DNA of 20,589 bases from a bacterium (lineage in GTDB: Bacteria; SM23-81; DAOVCL01), in the NCBI GenBank assembly GCA_029932675.1, contig JAOZPP010000059.1, positions 1-20,589 of the forward strand. Reading direction: 5' to 3'. Made by a program: the position numbers and the translations under genes. Shown here piece by piece: positions 1 through 7,946 of this stretch. Position 1 is the first letter of the stretch; every line of letters starts with the position of its first letter. A model generated the notes under the pieces. The model was not told where the DNA came from. It saw nothing but the letters and a program-made list of their open reading frames with translations, and did no database searches.

Positions 1-19
1 CCGTTAGGGAATCTTTCCC

Positions 20-48
20 TTGACAAATGGGTAATTTTGCCTTAGTTT
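20..48 (+). promoter_or_regulatory. sigma70-type promoter of uvrC, leaderless
   Basis: A perfect TTGACA lies at 20-25, followed by a 17-base spacer and a TAGTTT -10 box at 43-48. The uvrC ATG is at 56, so the expected start of transcription falls on or next to the start codon. No Shine-Dalgarno sequence precedes the ATG, only a pyrimidine run. The layout matches three other promoters in this window. The -10 box is a weak match, so this is a good candidate rather than a certainty. Confidence 0.6.
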
Positions 49-55
49 TTCTCTT

Positions 56-1921
56 ATGAATATTAAAGAAAAGTTAAAGAACCTCCCCCGGAGTCCAGGT
101 GTCTATATAATGCGGGATGGGAGGGGTAGACCGTTATATATAGGAAAGGCCAAGTCCCTATCTCATAGGTTGAGGTATTATTTTCAAGAGGGTTCCAAGC
201 TTCCCCCTCGGATAAGGGCTATGGTCTCCAAGGCAGAGGATTTTGAAGTAATCATCACTGATTCCGAGATAGAAGCCCTCATCCTGGAAGCTAACCTGAT
301 TAAAGAGAATAAACCTCGCTATAATGTGAACCTTAAGGATGATAAACGGTATCCCTTGATAAAGGTTACTGTAGGGGAAAATTTCCCTAGGGTTATTGTG
401 GTAAGGAAGGCGGAGAGGGATGGAGCCAAATACTTCGGGCCCTATACAAGTGCCAAATCGATGAGATGGACCCTGAGGATGTTGAGGAGGATATTCCCAA
501 TGAGGAGCTGTTCCCAATCACTCCCGGCTAAGGGTGAGATCAAGCCGTGCCTCAATTTTTATATTAAACGATGTTTGGGTGTTTGTCAAGGGAATGTAAG
601 TCAAGTCGATTATCACAAAATTGTGGATGGGGTGCTTCTCTTTCTCTCTGGGAAAAACAGGATTTTAGAGGAACACTTGAAGAGGGCAATGGAGGAAGCC
701 GCGAGGCTGCAAAATTTCGAGTTGGCCGCTAAATTTAGGGATCAACTTAAGGCGGTGGAGAAGGTTACCCAGTCTCAGATTATTGTCACTCAAAAGGAGG
801 TGGATAGGGATATAATTTCATATGCTTGGCAGGGGAGGGATGCTGTTGCAGTTCTTTTTAAGGTAAGAGGTGGGGCGATGGTAGGAAGGGAACATTTCTA
901 TTTTACCCTCCCTTCAGGGGTGGGTGAGAGGGAATTTCTTGCTTCCCTCTTGAAGAGGATTTATCTAAATTCGGCGGATATTCCCAAGGAGATAATTCTC
1001 CCTCAGGAGGTTGAGGAAGGCGAATTGATTGCAGATTGGCTAACGGGGAGAAGGGGAGGGAAGGTAATCCTCGTTTTCCCCTTAAGAGGGGAGAGGGCCA
1101 AGCTAATTGGTATGGCTAAGGAAAACGCTCAGTTACTCCTTGATGAACTCCTTCAGGAGAGGGCAAAAACCAGGGAAAGGCTGGCCCCAGGGGTTTTAGC
1201 CTTACAGCTCCATCTCCATTTGGAGAGGCCTCCGCGAAGAATAGAGGCGTTTGATATCTCCAATATAATGGGATCTGATTGTGTCGGTTCAATGGTAACT
1301 TTTCTGAATGGGAGGCCCCACAAGGGTTCTTATCGAAGGTTCAAGATCAGAGCAGATTTTGGTCAGGATGATTATGGGATGATGAGGGAAGTGATTAGGA
1401 GAAGATATGAGAGGGTCTTGGCAGAGAAGGGCGATTTACCTGATCTCGTCTTAGTAGATGGAGGTAAGGGTCAGCTATCTGCAGCCAAAGAGGCCTTAAA
1501 GGGATTAGGGATAGATGAGCAACCGGTAATAGCCTTGGCTAAGAGACTGGATGAGGTTTTTCTCCCCGGTAAAGCAGAATCTATTATGCTTCCCAAGGAC
1601 TCTCCAGCGCTTAGGCTCATCCAGAGGGTGAGGGACGAAGCCCATAGATTCGCGGTCTCCTATCACAGGGTCCTGAGGAAGAAGAGGACAATAAAATCGG
1701 AATTGGGGGAGATTGAGGGAGTTGGCCGGAGGAGGGAGAGGGCCCTTCTCACTGCCTTTGGTTCCTTAGAGGGGGTAAAGAGGGCAGAGCTTGCCCAGTT
1801 GGAGAAGGTTAAGGGAATGGATAGGAAAGCGGCAAAGAATGTGTACGCTTACTTTCACCCGCAAAAGGGGAAAATGGCTGTCTCCAGAGGTCAGGGTTCA
1901 GCTTTTAATGAACAGGGGTGA
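56..1921 (+). CDS. uvrC: UvrABC excinuclease subunit C
   Basis: UvrC makes both incisions around a DNA lesion in nucleotide excision repair, after UvrA/UvrB damage recognition. The 621-residue length is normal for the family. The domains come in the usual order: an N-terminal GIY-YIG nuclease (SPGVYIMRD from residue 13, LYIGKAKSL from residue 27), a cysteine-containing region (CLNFYIKRCLGVC), a UvrB-binding UVR segment near residues 205-240 (ELAAKFRDQLKAVE), an RNase H-like endonuclease domain (IEAFDISNIMG near 395, LVDGGKGQL near 465) and C-terminal helix-hairpin-helix motifs near 550-610 (EIEGVGRRRERALL, KGMDRKAAKNVY). The ATG at 56 fits the family N-terminus but has no Shine-Dalgarno site and sits at the predicted transcription start. 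The next gene is 105 bases downstream. The identification is secure. Confidence 0.97.
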   Translation: MNIKEKLKNLPRSPGVYIMRDGRGRPLYIGKAKSLSHRLRYYFQEGSKLPPRIRAMVSKAEDFEVIITDSEIEALILEANLIKENKPRYNVNLKDDKRYPLIKVTVGENFPRVIVVRKAERDGAKYFGPYTSAKSMRWTLRMLRRIFPMRSCSQSLPAKGEIKPCLNFYIKRCLGVCQGNVSQVDYHKIVDGVLLFLSGKNRILEEHLKRAMEEAARLQNFELAAKFRDQLKAVEKVTQSQIIVTQKEVDRDIISYAWQGRDAVAVLFKVRGGAMVGREHFYFTLPSGVGEREFLASLLKRIYLNSADIPKEIILPQEVEEGELIADWLTGRRGGKVILVFPLRGERAKLIGMAKENAQLLLDELLQERAKTRERLAPGVLALQLHLHLERPPRRIEAFDISNIMGSDCVGSMVTFLNGRPHKGSYRRFKIRADFGQDDYGMMREVIRRRYERVLAEKGDLPDLVLVDGGKGQLSAAKEALKGLGIDEQPVIALAKRLDEVFLPGKAESIMLPKDSPALRLIQRVRDEAHRFAVSYHRVLRKKRTIKSELGEIEGVGRRRERALLTAFGSLEGVKRAELAQLEKVKGMDRKAAKNVYAYFHPQKGKMAVSRGQGSAFNEQG

Positions 1922-1923
1922 GA

Positions 1924-1941
1924 TTGGTGCTTATGCACCAA
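1924..1941 (+). other. hairpin downstream of uvrC
   Basis: A perfect 7-base-pair inverted repeat, TTGGTGC and GCACCAA around a TTAT loop, lies three bases after the uvrC stop codon. No T-run follows it, so it is not a standard rho-independent terminator on the plus strand. It may stabilise the 3' end of the uvrC transcript or act as a weak attenuator before the methyltransferase gene. Confidence 0.4.
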
Positions 1942-2026
1942 AAATCCCAGGGGTTGTATGGGGTCCCCGATGAGTTTAATATGAGGTTAGTGTTGAGTAT
2001 TTTTCCGAGATAGACTTATCCAAACT

Positions 2027-2587
2027 ATGGTAAATCTTCGCCTTAAAATCAGGTATTCCCTCTTGGATACCCCTTGGGGGGAGATGTTCGTGGCCGCTAC
2101 CGAAAGGGGGTTCTGTTACCTCAGTCTGAGGAGAGTGGAGATAGATGACCTTCTCCTATCCCCCCTTTTTCGCAAGAAGGTTGATCTGGAGCGGGACGAT
2201 GGGGGGTTTGCTGAATTTAACGGGAAATTGAAGGACTACCTTGAGGGGAAGAAGGTATTCTTTTCAGAACCGCTTGACCTTCGGGGGGCAACTCCCTTTC
2301 AAAGGGCAGTCTGGGAACGGACGGGCACCATCCCTTATGGTGAGGTGCGAAGCTATGATTGGTTGGCTAAGAGGATAGGTCATCCCCAGGCGGCGAGGGC
2401 TGTAGGCAGATCATTGGCCTTAAATCCGCTTCCTATTCTCATCCCCTGTCATCGAGTAGTAAGAAAAAACGGTGGGTTAGGTGGCTTCAGCGGAGGTTCT
2501 GGGTTAAAACGCAGGCTTTTGGAAGTTGAGGGGGTGCAATTGAGGTTGAAGCTGGATGAGGTCCAACTCAGGCAACAGCAGGGCTAA
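2027..2587 (+). CDS. ogt: methylated-DNA--protein-cysteine methyltransferase
   Basis: This suicide enzyme repairs O6-alkylguanine by moving the alkyl group onto its own cysteine. The family active-site motif is present as PCHRVV, with acceptor Cys141, followed by a glycine-rich stretch GGLGGFSGG and the C-terminal LKRRLLEVEG segment. The preceding TPFQRAVWERTGTIPYGEV is the helix-turn-helix DNA-binding entry, and ARAVGRSLALNPLPILIPCH follows it. The N-terminal half (YSLLDTPWGEMFVAATERG) is the usual ribonuclease-like domain. At 186 residues it is an Ogt-type stand-alone enzyme. The ATG at 2027 has no clear Shine-Dalgarno site; weak TTGAGT (1993) and TATCCA (2017) boxes lie just upstream. It follows uvrC, another DNA repair gene. 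The symbol ogt is a family-level choice. Confidence 0.93.
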   Translation: MVNLRLKIRYSLLDTPWGEMFVAATERGFCYLSLRRVEIDDLLLSPLFRKKVDLERDDGGFAEFNGKLKDYLEGKKVFFSEPLDLRGATPFQRAVWERTGTIPYGEVRSYDWLAKRIGHPQAARAVGRSLALNPLPILIPCHRVVRKNGGLGGFSGGSGLKRRLLEVEGVQLRLKLDEVQLRQQQG

Positions 2588-2613
2588 CGAGTTATGAACT
2601 TGTCTCATTTGCA

Positions 2614-3231
2614 ATGATAGAAGTGACTAAGATAGAGGTCGGCCAATTTGAGACAAACTGTTATATCCTTACCCCTCGGGAAGGAGGGGAGTCTGTGGTT
2701 ATCGATCCAGGGGCGAATCCGGAGTGTATCCTCTCTCACTTAGAGGGACTCACTGTAAGATACATTATTAATACTCACGGACACTGTGATCATATTGGGG
2801 CTAATGGAGTTGTTAAGGCAGCCACTGGGGCGGAAATACTCATTCATGAGGATGATGCCCCAATGTTAACCAATCCCCAAGGGAACCTTTCCATTCTTTG
2901 GGGGCAGGGGGTTACTTCTTCTCCTGCCGACAGATGCTTGGAAGGTGAAGAGGAGATCAGACTTGATGGATTCTCCTTGAAGGTGATCCATACCCCTGGC
3001 CATTCACCTGGCGGAATATGCCTCCTCTGGGATCGTCTGCTTTTCTCTGGGGACACCCTTCTGGCCGGTTCAGTAGGGAGAACTGACCTTCCTGGAGCTT
3101 CCTGGTCGGTCCTTTTGCAATCTATCAGAGAGAGGCTTTTGACCTTAGATAATGAAGTAGTGATCAAACCAGGTCATGGTCCATCCTCTACCATTGGGGA
3201 AGAGAAAAGGTGGAATCCGTTTCTTCGATGA
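2614..3231 (+). CDS. metallo-beta-lactamase fold hydrolase (glyoxalase II-like)
   Basis: This is a metal-dependent hydrolase of the metallo-beta-lactamase superfamily, nearest in layout to the short hydroxyacylglutathione-hydrolase-like proteins. The first metal-binding motif HGHCDH is at residues 55-60. HTPGHSPGG supplies the next histidine, LLFSGDTLLAGSVGRTD the bridging aspartate, and KPGHGPSST the last histidine. The N-terminal QFETNCYIL and VVIDPGANPE strands are typical of the group. At 205 residues it lacks the substrate-binding C-terminal domain of true glyoxalase II, so the substrate is unknown. It lies 26 bases after the methyltransferase gene and overlaps the recombinase gene downstream, which suggests one transcript. 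No clear Shine-Dalgarno site precedes the ATG. Confidence 0.9.
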   Translation: MIEVTKIEVGQFETNCYILTPREGGESVVIDPGANPECILSHLEGLTVRYIINTHGHCDHIGANGVVKAATGAEILIHEDDAPMLTNPQGNLSILWGQGVTSSPADRCLEGEEEIRLDGFSLKVIHTPGHSPGGICLLWDRLLFSGDTLLAGSVGRTDLPGASWSVLLQSIRERLLTLDNEVVIKPGHGPSSTIGEEKRWNPFLR

Positions 3232-4118
3232 TCACCAAGGAAGTCGACAGTTTCCTCCACTACCTCTCTGTGGAAAGGGGATTATCGACCAATACCTTGG
3301 AGGCCTATTCTCGAGATCTCAATCGTTTCCTTGGTTTCCTCGAGGCAAAGATGAGGCCCTCTCCTCGGGAGGCGGACCAGAGTATAGTGGCTGAATATCT
3401 GATGGCTTTAAGGGGGTGTGGATTGCAACCATCCAGCATAGCCCGCAACTTTTCAGCTCTCAAGGTTTTCTATCGCTTTCTATTGGAGGAAGGGCTTTGT
3501 CCAGTTAACCCCTTGGAGTGGCTCAGTCCCCCTAAGTTGGGGCGGAAACTACCTGCTGTGCTCTCCCAAGAGGAGGTGGAGAGGCTTCTCCAGGGTCCTG
3601 ATGGTTCTTTGCCCCTTGGTCTAAGGGACAAGGCCCTTTTGGAGTTTCTCTATGCCACCGGAGTAAGGGTCTCTGAACTCATCGGGTTAAAGCTCTCCCA
3701 TCTGTTTTTAGAGATTGGCCTAATAAGGGTATGGGGGAAGGGTTCTAAGGAGAGGATAGTTCCCCTGGGAAGAAAGGCAACGGAGGTCTTGGAGGACTAT
3801 TTGCAGAGTGCCCGTCCCTTATTGGCTAAAGGCTCATCAGGTGATTTTTTATTCTTGAATCGTAGAGGGGGACAACTCTCTCGGATGGGGGTGTGGAAGA
3901 TTCTCAAGCGGTATGCCAACAAGACGGGGATTAACAAGAAAGTCAGCCCTCACACCCTCAGACACTCTTTTGCCACCCATCTCTTGGAGGGGGGGGCAGA
4001 TTTGAGGGCAGTTCAGGAGATGTTGGGACACGCAGACATATCGACCACCCAGATCTATACCCATTTGGATACCCATTATCTCTTAGAAGTTCATCGTAGC
4101 TTTCATCCCCGGGGATGA
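3228..4118 (+). CDS. xerD: tyrosine recombinase XerC/XerD
   Basis: Site-specific tyrosine recombinase of the type that resolves chromosome dimers at dif. An N-terminal SAM-like core-binding domain (VERGLSTNTLEAYSRDLNRF) precedes the catalytic domain. Counted from the alternative GTG start at 3210, the catalytic residues are Arg153 (ATGVRVSEL), a lysine in WGKGSKERIVPL, His248 and Arg251 (HTLRHS), His274 (LGHADIST) and nucleophile Tyr283 (TTQIYTH). All are present. Two starts are possible: GTG 3210, with a purine-rich site upstream, and ATG 3228, which gives 296 residues and an ATGA overlap with the preceding stop. I prefer 3228 because its N-terminus looks canonical. The gene sits among housekeeping genes, not a mobile element, so a chromosomal Xer role is likely. 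XerC versus XerD cannot be settled here. Confidence 0.92.
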   Translation: MITKEVDSFLHYLSVERGLSTNTLEAYSRDLNRFLGFLEAKMRPSPREADQSIVAEYLMALRGCGLQPSSIARNFSALKVFYRFLLEEGLCPVNPLEWLSPPKLGRKLPAVLSQEEVERLLQGPDGSLPLGLRDKALLEFLYATGVRVSELIGLKLSHLFLEIGLIRVWGKGSKERIVPLGRKATEVLEDYLQSARPLLAKGSSGDFLFLNRRGGQLSRMGVWKILKRYANKTGINKKVSPHTLRHSFATHLLEGGADLRAVQEMLGHADISTTQIYTHLDTHYLLEVHRSFHPRG

Positions 4119-5383
4119 ATTCCTTCGCTACTCTAATGGCCCGGGGTCTCCCGGAGAGGATCTTTGGCTGTCTGAAGAGGATGGGGAGGGAGGGGGATAG
4201 GTTGGGGGTTGGAGTATATTTAGTGGGCGGGGCAGTGAGAGACCTCCTCTTGGGGGTGAGGAACATCGATCTTGACATAGTGGTAGAAGGCGATGGAATT
4301 GGTTTTGCCCGCTGGCTGGCGAGAAGGATGGGGGGGAGGATAAAAAGGTATGATCGGTTTGGCACTGCTTTACTCGTGCTCCGTCCGGGCATAAAGCTTG
4401 ATCTTGCCTCAGCCAGGAGGGAGAGTTACGAAAGGCCAGGGGCCTTGCCCCGGGTGAGCAAAGGGGATTTGCAAGCTGATCTCTATCGAAGGGATTTTAC
4501 CATAAACAGCCTTGCCCTCTGTTTAAACTCAGCTCGGTTTGGTAAACTCTTTGATCCCTATGGGGGAAGGAAGGATCTGGAAGAGGGGGTGATTAGGGTC
4601 CTCCATAAACAGAGTTTCTCCGATGATCCCACGCGGATAATCAGGGCAGTGAGATTTGAGCAGAGGTATGATTTCTCCTTGGAGCAGGAGACAGAATCGC
4701 TTCTTAAGGAGGCAGTTGCCGGTGGATTGTTAAGTAGGGTATCCGGACAGAGGATAGGTGATGAACTGATCCTAATCTTAAAGGAGAAGAGACCCCTTAA
4801 GGCTATCAAAAGGCTTGATGAATTTGGCATTTTGAGCTTTCTTTGCCCGGGGATGAAGGTTGATGAGGAACTCTTCCATCAGATAGAGGGTGCCTTTTCT
4901 CGGTTAAACTTTCTTAAGGTTGAACATTGGACTGTCTATCTTTTGGCCTTGGTATGGGGTATAGATTTGAAGAGGGCACTGCAATTTGCCCGCTCCATCC
5001 ATCTTCCTAAAAGGGTCTCCGCTCTTATCGAGGATAGCAGAAGGGGAAAGGGGAAGGTTGATCGATTACTGCAGCTTTCTCATCCCCGGCCCTCTCAGAT
5101 ATATAGAGCCTTAGAGGGGTTAAGTTCTGAGATATTAGTCTTTCTATTAGCGCGGGAGGCTAAGCCGAAGCTTGAGGAGTATGTGGGAATTATGGTTCGA
5201 GAACTGTCAAAGGTGAAGTTAATCATTTCCGGGAACGACTTAAAGGAGTTGGGCATCCCCCAGGGTCCGATCTATAGAAGGATATTAGATAGGGTTTTTG
5301 AGGCCAGACTGGATGGAAAGGTGAAGGGTAGAGCCGATGAGTTGGGGATGGCGGAAAGGATTTGGAGGGAAGATGAGGTTTGA
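4115..5383 (+). CDS. CCA tRNA nucleotidyltransferase / poly(A) polymerase family protein
   Basis: Class II nucleotidyltransferase of the family that adds or repairs the CCA end of tRNA or polyadenylates RNA. The nucleotidyltransferase head is clear: GGAVRD at residues 38-43, then the metal-binding pair Asp52 and Asp54 (NIDLDIVVEG), followed by RRDFTINSLAL and DPTRIIRAVRFEQRYDF, which are the family motifs for template-independent base selection. The C-terminal half looks like a helical tRNA-binding region (SGNDLKELGIPQGPIYRRIL). The 422-residue length suits bacterial CCA-adding enzymes and A-adding enzymes. Full CCA addition cannot be told apart from A-addition or CC-addition from sequence alone. 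Its ATG overlaps the recombinase stop (ATGA) and its end overlaps the protease start by 11 bases, which indicates translational coupling. Confidence 0.9.
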   Translation: MNSFATLMARGLPERIFGCLKRMGREGDRLGVGVYLVGGAVRDLLLGVRNIDLDIVVEGDGIGFARWLARRMGGRIKRYDRFGTALLVLRPGIKLDLASARRESYERPGALPRVSKGDLQADLYRRDFTINSLALCLNSARFGKLFDPYGGRKDLEEGVIRVLHKQSFSDDPTRIIRAVRFEQRYDFSLEQETESLLKEAVAGGLLSRVSGQRIGDELILILKEKRPLKAIKRLDEFGILSFLCPGMKVDEELFHQIEGAFSRLNFLKVEHWTVYLLALVWGIDLKRALQFARSIHLPKRVSALIEDSRRGKGKVDRLLQLSHPRPSQIYRALEGLSSEILVFLLAREAKPKLEEYVGIMVRELSKVKLIISGNDLKELGIPQGPIYRRILDRVFEARLDGKVKGRADELGMAERIWREDEV

Positions 5384-6014
5384 GTTATTCTTTCTTGTTG
5401 CCCCCCCTATCCTCTTCGCCCTTACCATTCACGAGTATGCTCACGCCCGGATGGCCGATTATTTGGGCGATCCCACAGCAAAGTATGCTGGAAGGCTGAC
5501 CCTTAACCCCTTTCGCCACTTAGATCCTATCGGCACTTTGATGCTCTTCCTGGTTTATATTGGATGGGCCAAGCCAGTGCCGGTCAATCCCTTTTATCTC
5601 AAGGATCCAAAGAGGGATATGATCTGGATATCCCTTGCCGGTCCTGGGGCGAACATATTGGGTGGGTTGGGTTGTGGGCTTCTTCTCCGGACGATGGCCT
5701 ATCTGGGGTTTGGATACACTGGTATCCTTTTCGAAATGGTTCTCTTTGGCCTTTTCATAAACTTAGCCTTAGCTTTCTTTAACCTGATTCCCATCCCTCC
5801 TTTGGACGGTTCCAAAGTTCTAATGGGGCTACTTCCGCGGGGTGGTGAAGGGGGATACGAGGCATTTCAGAGGTATGGTTTTATTATTCTGTTAGGGTTG
5901 ATTGTTTTAGGGAGGATATTCAATTTTCCTCTCATTTGGTTTTTCCTGAGGCCGTTTGTTAAGTATTTGGGTTGGTTCTTCTCCGGGATTGACCCCACTT
6001 CCTTCATCGGCTAA
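5373..6014 (+). CDS. site-2 protease family (M50) membrane metalloprotease
   Basis: Small multi-pass membrane zinc metalloprotease of the M50 (site-2 protease) family. From ATG 5373 it has 213 residues. The zinc motif HEYAH is at residues 20-24 inside the first hydrophobic segment, and the third metal ligand lies in NLIPIPPLDGSKVL. LAGPGANILGG between them is the usual conserved membrane segment. The protein has no PDZ domain, so it belongs to the short Rip-like branch rather than the RseP type. An upstream in-frame ATG at 5337 exists, but ATG 5373 has GGAGGGA two bases before it and gives the usual N-terminus. It overlaps the CCA-enzyme gene by 11 bases. Its substrate is unknown; regulated intramembrane cleavage is only a family-level guess. 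Confidence 0.9.
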   Translation: MRFELFFLVAPPILFALTIHEYAHARMADYLGDPTAKYAGRLTLNPFRHLDPIGTLMLFLVYIGWAKPVPVNPFYLKDPKRDMIWISLAGPGANILGGLGCGLLLRTMAYLGFGYTGILFEMVLFGLFINLALAFFNLIPIPPLDGSKVLMGLLPRGGEGGYEAFQRYGFIILLGLIVLGRIFNFPLIWFFLRPFVKYLGWFFSGIDPTSFIG

Positions 6015-6096
6015 GAAGATGTCTCCACCACAGTCTTTAGCTAAGGTCAAGAGGGAGGAGGATATTTGTTGCCTTTTTTCCGGTCATTACAATTGA

Positions 6097-6294
6097 ATGA
6101 TTAGACTCCAGAAACATAGGGAATTTCATCTGAAGAGGAAAAGCGACGGGGGAGAGCTGCACAGGATCGATTTAAGGAAATACAGGAGACATTCTAAGCT
6201 ACCATCAGGGGGAAGTAAAGCCCTCATTTGGTTTATTCTCCTTTTTCTCCTGGTGATCATCTTAATCAGGTTTTTCTCTTCGCTGGGGAGGTGA
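6097..6294 (+). CDS. small hypothetical protein with C-terminal membrane anchor
   Basis: I do not recognise a family for this 65-residue protein. It has a very basic N-terminal two-thirds (many Lys, Arg and His; RKYRRHSK near residue 29) and one hydrophobic segment near residues 43-61 (ALIWFILLFLLVIILIRFF), ending in SSLGR. This predicts a tail-anchored membrane protein with a cationic cytoplasmic face. The ATG at 6097 directly follows an in-frame stop and lacks a clear Shine-Dalgarno site. The stop codon overlaps the ribosome-binding site of the histidine kinase gene, which supports a real coupled gene. It could be an accessory of the kinase or unrelated. No function is assigned. Confidence 0.55.
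   Translation: MIRLQKHREFHLKRKSDGGELHRIDLRKYRRHSKLPSGGSKALIWFILLFLLVIILIRFFSSLGR
6287..6294 (+). promoter_or_regulatory. Shine-Dalgarno site that sets the kinase start at TTG 6297
   Basis: GGAGGTGA at 6287-6294 is close to a perfect anti-16S match. It lies five bases before TTG 6297 when measured from GGAGG. The in-frame GTG at 6291 is inside this site and so is a poor start, and the upstream ATG at 6228 lies deep inside the preceding gene. The TTG is therefore the likely start codon. Confidence 0.75.
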
Positions 6295-6296
6295 TT

Positions 6297-7823
6297 TTGG
6301 CAAGACTGCTTATTCTCGCCTCAGAGCCTCAAGTTAGAGCGGATTGGAAGGAGCTTTTCACTCATGCTGGATACCAGGTCTTTCAGGCCTCCGACCTTGA
6401 TCAAGCCCTGCGCTCAATAGCTAAGGGGATTGACCTGGTAATTTATAAAATCCCCCCCGGTTTTCCTTTACAATCCATAAAGGAATTATCCCGGGATCGC
6501 ACCTTAATCGCCATTGTAGAGAGTGGTCAGGAAAAGGATCTCATCAAGGCCAGAGCGTTCGGCGCTTATCTAACCCTGAGGTGGCCTCCAGATAGGTGGG
6601 AACTTCTCCAAGGAGTGGAGAACGGATTGGAGAGGAGGAGGCTGATCAACGAGGGTAAAATACTTATGGAGAAGTTAACCAAGAAGAACAGGGAACAACG
6701 AAGACTCCAGAGGGAACTGGACAATCTTTCTAAAAAGGCCCTCGAAGTGGAAGATTCCAGTTATGATATACTCCAGAGTATGGGGTCGGGATTGATCATT
6801 GTGGATTTGGAGGGAAAGATAACATCTATGAACCAGGCTGCGGAAAGGATATTAGGGTATAAATCCAAAGAAGTGGAGGAGATTGCCTTAGAGGATCTAA
6901 AAGCAGAGGGGGAGAAGAGGATACTCAATTGGGAAGATATCAGACGAGAAGTGGTGAGGATAGATCAAGAAGTAGAGTTGATTAAGAGGGGAGGAGATAC
7001 GGTTCTCGTTGGTTTTTCCACTTCTCCACGGAAGAATGTCAAAGGGGAAATGGTGGGGGCGATAGTTATCTTCAGGGATCTTACCGAGATAAAGAAGATG
7101 AGGGAAAATATGAGGTATAAGGATAGATTGGCCTCATTAGGTGAATTAACTGCTGGGATTGCTCATGAGATTAGGAATCCTTTGGCGGGCATTAAAACTA
7201 CTGCCCAGGCCCTCAAGTCCGAATTTGATCCCCAGGATCCCAAGTGTGAATACTTAGAAAAGATCATAAAGGAGATAAACCGCACCAATTCTTTACTTCA
7301 GGAGCTTTTTATATTTGCCAGACCCCAGAAACCTCAGTTTGTTCCTTATGATGTCACCAAGGTTTTGGAGAGGGTCATCTCCATGCAGGAGAAGAGTATT
7401 GAAGAGAGGGGCGTGGAGATAAAGAAAGACTATGCTCCTGACCTGCCACTTGTGCCCCTTGATCCCAACCAGATATATCAGGTTTTCTTAAACCTTATCA
7501 TAAATGCAGTGCAGGCTATGCCTAAAGGAGGGGATCTTTTCCTCACCGTTAAACAGGATGGGAAGGATTGGATTTCGGTTATCATCCGGGATACTGGAGT
7601 AGGAATGTCGGAAGAGGTAAGGGCCAAACTCTTTGATCCCTTCTTTACCACCAAGTCTATGGGGACTGGGTTGGGTTTAGCTATCTCCTACAGGATTATC
7701 CAGGAGCATGGCGGAATGGTGACGGTGGAGAGCAAACCGGGCCAGGGGGCGAAGTTTACTATTAGACTGCCCTTGAAAGGGAGGGAGGCAGTTCCTGACA
7801 ATCAGTTACCAAGGGGTGTTTGA
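6297..7823 (+). CDS. PAS-domain sensor histidine kinase (NtrB-like) with degenerate receiver domain
   Basis: Sensor kinase of a two-component system, 508 residues from TTG 6297. Residues 1-110 resemble a response-regulator receiver (ARLLILASEPQVRADW), but the position expected to hold the phospho-accepting Asp reads Lys51 (DLVIYKIPPG), so it is probably a non-phosphorylated pseudo-receiver. A coiled coil follows (about 112-152), then a PAS domain (about 155-270: GLIIVDLEGKITSMNQAAE), the HisKA dimerisation domain with phospho-acceptor His290 (GIAHEIRNPLAG) and the ATPase domain with an N box (NLIINAVQAM), G1 (DTGVGM) and G2 (GTGLGLAI). There is no transmembrane segment, so the kinase is cytosolic and probably senses an internal signal through PAS. 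The partner is almost surely the sigma54 activator encoded 123 bases downstream. Confidence 0.93.
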   Translation: MARLLILASEPQVRADWKELFTHAGYQVFQASDLDQALRSIAKGIDLVIYKIPPGFPLQSIKELSRDRTLIAIVESGQEKDLIKARAFGAYLTLRWPPDRWELLQGVENGLERRRLINEGKILMEKLTKKNREQRRLQRELDNLSKKALEVEDSSYDILQSMGSGLIIVDLEGKITSMNQAAERILGYKSKEVEEIALEDLKAEGEKRILNWEDIRREVVRIDQEVELIKRGGDTVLVGFSTSPRKNVKGEMVGAIVIFRDLTEIKKMRENMRYKDRLASLGELTAGIAHEIRNPLAGIKTTAQALKSEFDPQDPKCEYLEKIIKEINRTNSLLQELFIFARPQKPQFVPYDVTKVLERVISMQEKSIEERGVEIKKDYAPDLPLVPLDPNQIYQVFLNLIINAVQAMPKGGDLFLTVKQDGKDWISVIIRDTGVGMSEEVRAKLFDPFFTTKSMGTGLGLAISYRIIQEHGGMVTVESKPGQGAKFTIRLPLKGREAVPDNQLPRGV

Positions 7824-7946
7824 ATCCCGCATTCATGCATGGACGCATAGGGGCAGGGTTCAAGGGGGAGAGTGGGGTGCCAGGGGGATTGTTTAATTTT
7901 TTCCAGATTCCCTTTGCTATGAACCCTTACAAAACAGGTAGGTAAG

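Noticed and set aside
3228-4118. Mobile-element integrase reading of the tyrosine recombinase
   Set aside because: All catalytic residues and the N-terminus fit chromosomal XerC/D, and its neighbours are housekeeping genes with no att-like repeats.
3958-4392. Minus-strand open frame of 144 codons across the recombinase and CCA-enzyme genes
   Set aside because: Lies antisense to two well-identified coupled genes; proline- and serine-rich shadow.
7840-7900. Possible sigma54 promoter before the NtrC-type gene
   Set aside because: Only GTGCCA and TTGTTT are present, without the TGGCAC-N5-TTGC pattern.
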